Shown one piece after another: positions 44,282 to 53,271 of a stretch of 64,000 nt of DNA. Made by a program: the position numbers and the translations under genes. Origin of the DNA: Eurosta solidaginis (lineage: Eukaryota > Arthropoda > Insecta > Diptera > Tephritidae); assembly GCF_040869045.1 (NCBI RefSeq), contig NC_090319.1, positions 376,479,601-376,543,600 of the forward strand, read 5' to 3'. The first letter of the stretch is position 1. Each line of letters starts with the position of its first letter. Below the pieces are notes generated by a model that worked only from the letters and a program-made list of their open reading frames with translations, did not search any database and was not told the DNA's origin.

Positions 44282-45586
44282 TGCAGATAAAAAAAAATTT
44301 ATTTTGAGATGAAAAATATATTTTTAAATTTTAATTTGGCACACGGTGGCTCTTTAAAAATTGTTTTTTATTTTTTTTGTGTTACTTACTGGCGTTCGCG
44401 ATCACCTGACGGGATAGTCCTTATAGCACAGACGATTTGTTTGTTTTTTGTTTTAGTTTTAAGGTTGTCCTTACACTTTGACAGTTTCCTGCAAAGAAAA
44501 AAAGGACTTTAATTACATTTGTGAAACTTTTACCGTGTTCTTATGGCAACGGCGACATGTACCAAGTTGGCGTTTCACAGTACATTAGTCTTTAAATAAT
44601 TATGGTTTTGGTCAGGGGAGGCTGTGTCACTCCTTTTTAGTCGTCGACAATCAGATTGAAGGCAACCTACTAAGGCACAGTTGCTCCACAACGCCCTGGA
44701 CATATTGCGAATCTTTAGCGTGTTCTTATGGGTACGCTGAAAGTATCGCAAGTAACGATTGACCGTTTCCAGTGTGTGCTGATGTGTACCCTGGAAACTC
44801 CACAAAAGGATAAGCCGGCCCAAGTGTGTTCTTATGTGTACGCTCGAGTTAACTTTTTCAGAAGGAAATTTTTGCCGTATCCTGAAGGGAGCGGCAAGTT
44901 GCATATTGCAAAAAAAAATTTTTGTGTACATGAAACGGTCACAGGAGTCGTTAACCATTTTTCGGTCTTTGGTATGGTGAGGTCCGTCCTAGAAGTATAG
45001 GTATACGGACTCACCCAGTCAGTGTGATTATACGTGCACTTGGAATAGCAATAGTGGGGCCGTAGGATAATTCACTTATAAAATGTTTCAATTTTCGTGT
45101 TGAATTTTATTCGCGTGCCAGAGGATCTTAGGGGTCACAGGCTCGCTTCTTTTAATATTATTCCTGTATAGCCCTCTGAGGGCTTTTAGGATTGGACGTA
45201 GTAATTTATTGCGTGTAGCATCACTTTTCACTCAACTTTTTGTTATTCACTTGTTTTTTTTTTATTATTCGTTTTACCTCTCCTGGGGAGAGGAGCTTTT
45301 ATACCCTGGAGGGTCCCGAAGGGAATCGCAGAGTTAAGCTATCGTTATAACCGGAGGGTCCCCTCGAAGGTGAATCTCAGTTTTGGTATTTTCGTTATTG
45401 GCTTTACAAGCCTTAAATTATCTAAGCTGAGGTCTTGCCTCTCTATATATTTTTTTATTCCTTTATCGGTAAAATTGCTATTATTTTTTTTTTTCTTAGC
45501 ACTCCACTATCACTATCACTTTGTCACTAATCACTATGGACCTCACATTTAAGGAGGTCCTTTTTGAAGGACCCACTTTCCAGTGG
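44282..45586 (-). other. Provirus 5' leader
   Basis: Untranslated leader of about 1.3 kb between the primer-binding site and gag. It contains four related segments with gtgttcttatg-gtacgc (plus strand, near 44532, 44718, 44774 and 44824). Short ORFs here have no known domain. A role as protein-binding repeats, as in the Drosophila gypsy leader, is possible but not shown. Confidence 0.6.
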
Positions 45587-45604
45587 GTCTCTGCTCGGGC
45601 GCCA
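45587..45604 (-). other. Primer-binding site, tRNA-Lys type
   Basis: On the minus strand directly after the 5' LTR: TGGCGCCCGAGCAGAGAC. The TGGCGCCC start is complementary to the 3' end of tRNA-Lys, as in gypsy-type elements. Confidence 0.85.
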
Positions 45605-46052
45605 GTTAAGGAGCCCAAGGACTAGGGCTCCAAAAAGTTAAAGTTGGGGGCCCCGCGGCCCCATTGCAACCTGAAAAGATCCAAATAAAAATAGGTTTTT
45701 CCGCTTAACAATATTTACCATTTATTTCCGTTCAATGTCAAAAACAGACTGACTTTATCATTAACTTAAACTAAGCTCTAAGCTTCTACATTAATCTAAG
45801 TGATTTCATAATTGCTGACACTGCACTTCCCACGATTGGCCAAAATAATATTTTATCGCTTGCGTTGCGAATCACACGGCTTGCATTTTGTCCGCATATC
45901 ATATCGCTTACGCTGCAGTTCCCATGGATTGTATTTTGTCTGCTTACGCAATATGATATCGGCTCAATTACCTACGTTGGCTTTGCTTGTGTTTGTTGAA
46001 GTGTGGTGTCAGCACATTCTTACAAGTAAGTGTGTCTGCCCCCTTGTTAAGT
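45604..46052 (-). repeat. 5' LTR of the provirus
   Basis: 449 bp; pairs with 36958-37409. Followed at 46053-46056 by the target duplication tata. The 87-codon ORF over it is not a gene. Confidence 0.92.
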
Positions 46053-46408
46053 TATATGTATATAGAGATATGTAAGAAGACGGTGAACATGATTACACAT
46101 AAAACAAAAATTACACTTGACAATTAATTAACATTATTAATTAATATTATTGTCAAGTGTAATTTTTGTTTTATGTGCAATCATGTTCACCGTCTCCTTA
46201 CATATCTCTATATATATGTATGTTAAAAAAATATACAAAACTTATTGTAATGTTCGCTTTCTTTTATTAAATAAATATAGATATCTTAGCTCCTGATGAT
46301 GCCAAGGAAATTTGGTGAAACGTTGAGTTAAAAGGTGGAATAAGTCTCTTTTATTCGCACTATCAACAATTAGATCAGAAAAGATTATAAAAATTAAAAA
46401 TTTGCATG

Positions 46409-48578
46409 TTAATAAAATAATGTTTAGTATTGCACTTAGGCTGGTATTGATTGGGCGCGAGGCGAATATATATGTGAAAGCGATTTGGAGGCAATTAAGG
46501 GACAGTTCTAACCCTTTGGAGCTATATGATTCACTGTAAGCTAAAAATTAATATTTTCAGCACTTTTGAATAACAAGTTAATTTTTTTAAATTAGCTTTC
46601 GCCAATATTACAAGCTAAACAAGCTGGCATTCTAATATTTGCTAGTTATTCTTACCAACTCCTTGCCACCATTGAAGCAAAAATTTGGAGTTCCACCAAT
46701 TGCAAAGTTGGGTAAATGTCTTTCGTTATGAAAAAATAGAATTTACATACTTAGCAATAATGGAATTTCACTTTTTTCCACTCAGCTTCCGATTGTGCAT
46801 TATTTATTGATTTATTTTCTAATAATAGAAGTACATATAATTATAAGAGAATCAAATTTCAAAACAAAAAATTAATTACATTTTGTTTTCCTCTCGTTCG
46901 CCTGTAAAATATAAGTGAACAAATTTTGGTTTCCCCGCTGTTCATTTCGCCCGAACAAAGAGTTACCGATAAGGTGAAATCTTTTTCGAACATGAAAAAT
47001 TGTTTCGCCACCCTCTGCGATAGGGTGAACAAAAACTGTGAATATTTTCGGGTGAAAATAAAACTCGCGATAAGGGTGGATAACAAACTTCATGTTAACC
47101 ACATATCCACATTAAAATTCAACAAAGCTCCTGATTTTTCACGTGAATCAACGAGTCACAGTTTTTTTCCGCAGCAGTGTATATTAATCCTCTTTCACTA
47201 GGGATAGATTCCTTAACTGTGGGTTTTGAAATATACACCATTTTTTCTTGTAATTTGAGAAGTCCAAGTTTCGTTCGATTTCTTTGCGTTAGCATCACCA
47301 GCGCCGTTGCTTGTAACAAGGGACGTAACGCCATGCTACGTTACACACCACTACCGCTGGAAGAGCGAAATGCTTCTGCAACACTGTGCTGTCTGGAAAT
47401 TTCCATAGCGAAACTCTGGCTCAATTATGTGGTCAGCTCATCTTATCAGCTGATTTTATTTATTACACTGGCGTAGGGATTCTCAAAAGGAGATCGCAAA
47501 CGTCAAATGTAACCAACATTGACAATTAACTGCCGTTGTGGTAAAGTTTGGAAAATAGTTTCAAATCGGTGTAAATTATTTTATTAGTAAATGCATCTAA
47601 TAAAGCAGATTTTGACAATCTATACAGAGGTATATTGTTCCTGTAGAGATGAGCCAACCATATAGTTGAACAACGGCCGGCAAATCAAGGTGGAAATCAC
47701 GGATGGTCCTTTCCAACTTTCCAACCACGGTTGCCACTTTCCGTCCATTTGGACCAAAAATGGTCCCTTCCAACCCCACTTGGTCCACTGGTTCATTTTT
47801 TTCAATTTTGGTCCTTTTTAGGCAGTTGCCACGATTTTGGTAGTTTCTTTCTTTTTCACTCAGGTAAAAAGAAATTTGGCACGGCTTGCTACTGATGAAG
47901 CGTGGAGTTTAAAGAATTGAAAACTAAGTAAAATAATGAAACCAATTTATTTTATATTAAGTGTACTTGCCACTTACTTAATTCAAGCGTACCGAGATAT
48001 ATTGAGAGTTTGTGAAGGCACGTCGATATTTAAATCTTTTTCATCCAGCAAAAGAAATATTTTAATTGGAAGCCAGAAATACTTCTTGAAGGCGATAACT
48101 TTATAGATGTACAACGACTGCGATTAAAAATTTTTATTTTTATAGTCAGCTTTTGCCCTTTTTTCAATTTTGGTCCTTTTTGGGCTGTAGCCAGGATTTT
48201 GGTAATTTTGTGTGTTCTTCACTGAGGTAAATATCTACAACACTGCCCACAAAATTTTCCATACCTTCATTAACCCTTATAAAATTTTAAATTTACCTCA
48301 AGGGATTTCTTACGAAAAAATTGCTGTAATTAAAATGAAGACGAAAAATATCACTTCATCTAGCAGATAGTTTAGAAAATTGTTGGATCTAGAAGCAAAC
48401 CAAATTTCGTTAACTGGCTGAATTCAATAAATGTGAGTTTTGAAATGCAAATTTTTCTGTAAAACAAATTATATGAAAAAGTGTACATCTAAAAACTCGC
48501 ACTTACTGAATCTAAGCCACAGATTGGAAAATTGAAGCGTGATGGTGTAGTGGTGTATGGAAGAGTAAAGAAGTAAAT
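46409..48578. other. Long non-coding stretch
   Basis: No gene recognised. Near 46880-47090 there are motifs related in inverse to 36500-36620. A short dispersed motif, ttttttcaattttggtcctttttgggc, occurs twice in variant form (47795-47822 and 48157-48184), each followed by a cacgattttgg/aggattttgg segment. The ORFs at 47119-47476 and 47597-47805 lack domains. Confidence 0.5.
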
Positions 48579-49022
48579 TTGTGTATCATTAAAAAAAAAT
48601 TGGAGCACTCAGTTATTGGAAACAGTTTTTTTTTTTTACCTTTTAGGACTGACTCATATATCAATGCAGTCATTGAGATTGAGCACAAATACTATGAAGA
48701 CGTGTTGAAATGCAAGAAAATCAATATTGGTTGGGACCGCTGTCCAGTTTACGATGCTCAAACGGTAAAAAGATGTTATAAATGCTTAGGGTTTAACCAT
48801 ATAGCGGATACTTGTACACTTAAACAGAGGTGTAGTAAATGCAGCGGGGAACATAAAGTCGAAGAATGCACAGAGAGTGCACCCCTAAATAAATGTGGTA
48901 ATTGTATAGATAGTAATAATCGGTTAGGTTTTAATATTAATACAGAACACAACATCATGAGTCATGAATGCCCAGTTTATTTAAGGAAACTTAAGCTACA
49001 AAGACAACGTGTGGGCTTTTAG
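48579..49022 (+). pseudogene. LINE copy B ORF1, C-terminal zinc-knuckle part
   Basis: Frame ends with a set of Cys-rich knuckles: CYKCLGFNHIADTC (CX2CX4HX4C), CSKCSGEHKVEEC (CX2CX3HX4C), then CGNC...H...C. A preceding part, INAVIEIEHKYYEDVLK, is like the RRM-type region of such ORF1 proteins. The N-terminal part is missing (5' truncation), so the start at 48579 is arbitrary. It ends at UAG directly before ORF2, in the same frame. It would bind LINE RNA as nucleocapsid-like protein. Confidence 0.75.
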
Positions 49023-51836
49023 CCACCAAAACTAGCTGATCGGGGGATAAAAGCTTTTAACTTACAGTGCATTTACCTAAATATTTGTAGTTTTCTAGCC
49101 AACAAACCTGAACTCGAAAGAATTATAGAAGAGTTAGATCCGGACATCATTCTATGTTCAGAAGCATGTATAACACCGGATGTTAGTGATGCGGAAATAA
49201 ACACTCCTTATTATACAACGGTTCGTTGCGATTCTCATAGTAGACACACAGGAGGTGTAGTCTTACTATTAAAAAAAGGTATCGAGTACAAAGTCAGGTA
49301 TAATAGATCTATTGATTTAAATGTTTGGTGTGCTATAATTAAATTAAAAAAGTTCGACATTAAATGGCAAATAGGTGTGTTGTACCATTCTCCAAGCTCT
49401 AGTGATATCGAATTTTTAAATCACTTGGAAGCTATACTTTCTGAGGAACTGGAGAGTGGTACAAACTCCTTGTTAATTGGGGATTTTAACATTAACATGA
49501 ATGTTAATACCGCAACGAGTTCTAAGCTCAATAAGATATTTTCACGTAGCGCGATGAGGCAAATGGTGAAAATCAATACAAGGATTGCTGAGAGGTCCCA
49601 AACGAGAATAGATCTATTATATGCAAATGCTGATGTACTGTCCTGTACTAATCTTGAAAATCACAGAATTTCTGATCACGAAACCATTTCATTTGCTTTC
49701 AAAGTGTGTAATTCAAATCCTCTGCGGAGAATGATACCCACAATGTGTTGGAAGAATTATTCTGCTGATAACCTCATTTACTTATTAAGAAACTATGATT
49801 TCAGCGTATTAAAAAATATGCATCTCAATGACTCGGTTGAATATATAAATACCTGCTTATCACACTGCATTGGTTTATTAACATCAGAACAAGACAGGAT
49901 AGTGAGGTTGAGAAATAAGTGGTACGATCATGAACTGACCGAAATTAACAAACTAAAAATCCAATTGCACTCACAAGCCAGAAGATCTGGTGAATTTTCG
50001 GAATATAATACGGTTGCGAAGTATTATAAGAAACTAATCAAAATTAAAAAGATTAAGTATATGGAGAAAAATATTGCCTTAAATTCTTCTGATAGGAAAT
50101 TAATGTGGAAACACCTCAAGCAAGCAGTAAACTTAACTGAGGTGCTTGACAATATCCTGACAGTGATTGTAAATGGTATAAGATATGAAACACCCGAGGA
50201 TATAGCTCAAGCATTGAATTCTTTCTTTGCTGATAGTATTGGTGACATAAATCGAGAAATCGAAACTTTGGATAGTGCCGACAGTGTGCAATACACGGTT
50301 AGCACATGTCTGAAATTCCAAGAAGTTACGGTTGATGATGTCATATTGATAGCTAAAAGGTTAAAAAATAAAATCGGAGGAACAAATTTACTATCAGAAG
50401 GAGTAATTAAGGATTCGGTGTCATACATGGGACATTTCTATGCGGATATCATAAATAAATCATTAGTAGAGGGAATAGTGCCCGACGCATGGAACAACAA
50501 TAGTGCCAATAAAGAAAGTAAAAAAATCATTAAAGGCAGAAGATCTGAGACCGATCAACACGTTGCCGAATATCGAAAAATTCTAGAAACAGTAGTAAAA
50601 GATCAGCTCATAAGTTACTTGGAAATAAATAAAATACTAATTAAAGAACAATCCGGTTTCAGAGAAGGCCACTCTTGTGAAACGGCTTTAAATTATGTAA
50701 TATCGAGTTGGAAAGAAAAACTAAATCAAAAGAAAAGTATACTTGCGGTTTTTATCGACTTAAAGAGAGCATTTGAAACTACAGACAGAAATATAATGAT
50801 TAAAATATTAGAAAAAATTGGAATTAGGGGCAGCGAGCTGCAGTGGTTTCAGAGCTTTTTAGGTAACCGAAGACAAAAAACAGCCATTGAGTCGGTTGTC
50901 TCGGAAGAGGTATTGACAGGAATTGGATTGCCACAAGGATCGGTTTTGGCACCGGTCCTATTTAACATATATATAAATGATATATCTTCGGCGCTAAAAC
51001 ATAGTAAAATAAGGCTGTTTGCGGATGACGCACTGCTCGAAGTAAGTGAACTTGATATCCTGTTAGCTAGGAGCAAAATGCAGGAAGACTTGAACACCCT
51101 ATACAGGTGGCTTTGTAACAATAAGCTTAAACTTAATGTTAATAAAACCCATTTTATGGTCATATCTAGAGCGATGAATAAGGAATCTTGTAATATCGAG
51201 CTAAAAATAATGAACTCAAACATTAACGAAGTTAAAACTTTCAAGTACTTAGGGGTTCAGATTGATAATAAATTAAAATTTAATGATCATATTGATTATA
51301 TAGTTGCCAAAATAGGCAAGAAAATTGGTTTTTGGAAAAGGTCATGCAAATTTATCAGTAGAAAATACAAACTGAAAGTGTATAAATCCATCATAGAGCC
51401 GCATTTCATATATTGTCCCACAATATTCTTTATGGCCATTGCAACTCAGGTAGATAAGCTACAAGTTATGCCAAATAAAGCTATGAGATTTATATTAAAC
51501 ATGAGGTATGATACTCCCATTAATAACATGATAGAAGCACTAAACTTGTTGAGTATAAAACAGCTCATATTCTACCACTATATGAAATTTGTATTTAATA
51601 TTAAGCACGGTAAATTACCAACACACCTCAGCGAAAATCTTAGATAAGTAAATGATGCACATTCATACGTAATCAGAGAAAACAATAATTTTAGATTACC
51701 TCTTTTCAAAACAGAAGTGGGCAAGCAAAATATATTTTATAAGGGCCTGAAATATTTCAATGAACTTCCTAACCACATAAAAAGTAGTAATAACTTCAAT
51801 ACTTTTAAAAAAAGCATTGTAAAACCCTTCCAATAA
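49023..51836 (+). pseudogene. LINE copy B ORF2: AP endonuclease and reverse transcriptase
   Basis: No ATG between the UAG at 49020 and the EN core (YLNICSFLANKPELER, ILCSEAC, SHSRHTGGVV, GVLYHSPSSSD, LLIGDFNIN, ISDHETISF). RT follows: NKIGGTNLLSEG, a short out-of-frame patch at about 50505-50580 where block 2 should be, then EQSGFREGHSCETAL, FIDLKRAFETTDR, GLPQGSVLAPVLFNIYI, catalytic FADD (LFADDALL) and KYLGVQID. A TAA at 51645 cuts the end, which continues in frame to 51834 (FNELPNHIKSSNNF). The patch shows a paired insertion/deletion. It is mostly intact, so a young or slowly decayed copy. Confidence 0.82.
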
Positions 51837-52590
51837 GATAAAGTTTATTTTTTTTTCTTTTATTTTTTACATGACATACCGATACTGGAGCGCGAAAAGG
51901 GAATGGTAATACTGGTAGCAGCAAAATACAATGCACCCGGCCCTAAGGAGAAGAAAATCAGTCGCCACCTGTAACTCCAGACAGTTCCAACAACAAATTT
52001 CGCTGGAATTCGGTATTTTCAGCCTATATTTACTGTTGTTGATCGGGATCACTCGCATTCCGACAGCATTAATATAACAAAAAAATTATATGATGTGTAA
52101 CCAAAATAAGGTCAAACAAAAGTTGGAGCAGGGGAGATTGGAAACACGTCCTTTTCAACCTCCCAATATATTTTGAGCTGTGCTGATAGGAATCTTCACG
52201 CGTTCCGACAGCGTCTTTACTAAACAAAGTTGAGGGGTGATTGGGTACACTTTAATTTCCAACATCCAAAGACATGTTTAGCTGTGTTGATCGGAGACCA
52301 ATACATTCCGACAGCTTAAAATAGAAATATAATTGAAAAATATAAGTTCCAAATTTTGTTGCCTTAAGCTGGGAGCCCTGGAGGATTTGAAACGCGTCCT
52401 TTCCAACCTTCCTTAAATGACTGCTCCCAGACTCGTCCGTTTGTTACGCCAGTAAATATGCTGATCGGAATCACATGGCATTCCAACAGCATATTCAATA
52501 GAAATAAATGATATAATAATGAATTGTACTTAGTATAGTAGTTTAAGTTTTAGGCCTAAACAGCCGTAATAATAAATAAAAAAAAAAAAA
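51837..52590 (+). other. LINE copy B 3' UTR with four hairpin repeats and A-rich tail
   Basis: Four diverged repeats at about 52031-52067, 52177-52212, 52281-52315 and 52455-52494. Each has gctgt/tgctg...gatcgg...attcc(g/a)acagc, so that its two ends pair (gctgt with acagc; in the last copy atatgctg with cagcatat). The spacing is about 105-175 nt. Then an A-rich tail. Possible RNA structures bound by the RT. Confidence 0.65.
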
Positions 52591-53271
52591 TTTATGATAA
52601 AGTTGATATAATCGAGCTCTGGAAAAAATTTAGTTAAAAAAATGAGGCTTTTATGTAAACAAAACTGAACTAGTTTGGCTTGTCACACGGGCTTTCCACT
52701 AAGATTTTTCGTTAAAACATATATTTATATAAGGCTTTTTTTTGAAATGAAAGTGTGTGTGACATTGAAACTTAACACAAGCTGAAATTACAGATGTTGT
52801 AAGGAATTTAATGAATTCGGCATATTTGTGAACTGCCGAATTGTTTGTAAACGAATTAAAGAATACAAAAATTTTGAGATTTGGAGCTTTTTTTCGATGA
52901 ATTTTGGTCCCAAATGAAAAATGGTGTGACAACCGTGGTGGAAATGACAACAGAAATATTACCTACTTGGTTCCGCCAACGAAATTTCCAATGAACAATG
53001 TTGGAAAGCAAGAAGAAGAATCCATTTTGATTTGGCGGCTTTATATTTTTTTGTGTAAATGTTTTTAATCTATGGACGCCTCATATTTAATAATTATATG
53101 AAAGTGTATGTATTTAAAGTTGCATGAATTTTAATTCAGTAATTAAAGAACGATAGTGTCACTAGACTTACCTGATAATTTGCCTTGATAATTTTATCAG
53201 CAAGCAAACTCTTGTTATTACTGCGTGATTAAATTGGACTGTATTGAAACAAATCTAAGTGTAAACAATTT
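52591..53271. promoter_or_regulatory. Upstream region of the dalmatian-like gene
   Basis: Non-coding AT-rich sequence between the LINE tail and the first plus-strand coding exon. It should contain promoter and 5' UTR. A TATA or initiator could not be fixed. The ORFs on the minus strand (52699-52950, 53229-53492, 53477-53764) are shadows or chance. Confidence 0.4.

Larger units (their letters stand above)
36958..46052 (-). mobile_element. Errantivirus-like Gypsy-clade provirus with gag, pol and env
   Basis: 9095 bp. LTRs at 36958-37409 and 45604-46052, primer-binding site and polypurine tract in the right places, and a 4-bp duplication tata at 36954-36957 and 46053-46056 in an alternating pyrimidine-purine target (catatata), as preferred by errantiviruses. 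Gene order on the minus strand is gag, protease-RT-RNase H, integrase, env. The LTRs differ by about five substitutions and one 3-bp indel, so insertion is fairly recent, yet pol has frameshifts and env has an early stop. It is inserted in a palindromic element. Confidence 0.9.
36762..46408. mobile_element. Palindromic (foldback-like) element split by the provirus
   Basis: Left arm 36762-36957 is the inverted copy of about 46206-46408. The central part 46057-46205 is itself a near-perfect palindrome, centred near 46135. Without the provirus it is about 548 bp and almost wholly self-complementary, starting and ending with catgcaaatttttaa. No ORF. Target duplication not identified. Confidence 0.8.
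48579..52590 (+). mobile_element. CR1/Daphne-like LINE, copy B, 5' truncated
   Basis: Order: C-terminal part of ORF1 with zinc knuckles (to 49019), UAG (49020-49022), ORF2 with EN and RT (49023 to 51834), then a 3' UTR with four hairpin repeats, ending in an A-rich tail at about 52567-52590. The 5' end is unclear because a T-run and diverged sequence precede 48640. The 3' limit is inferred from the poly(A) run. Confidence 0.8.
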
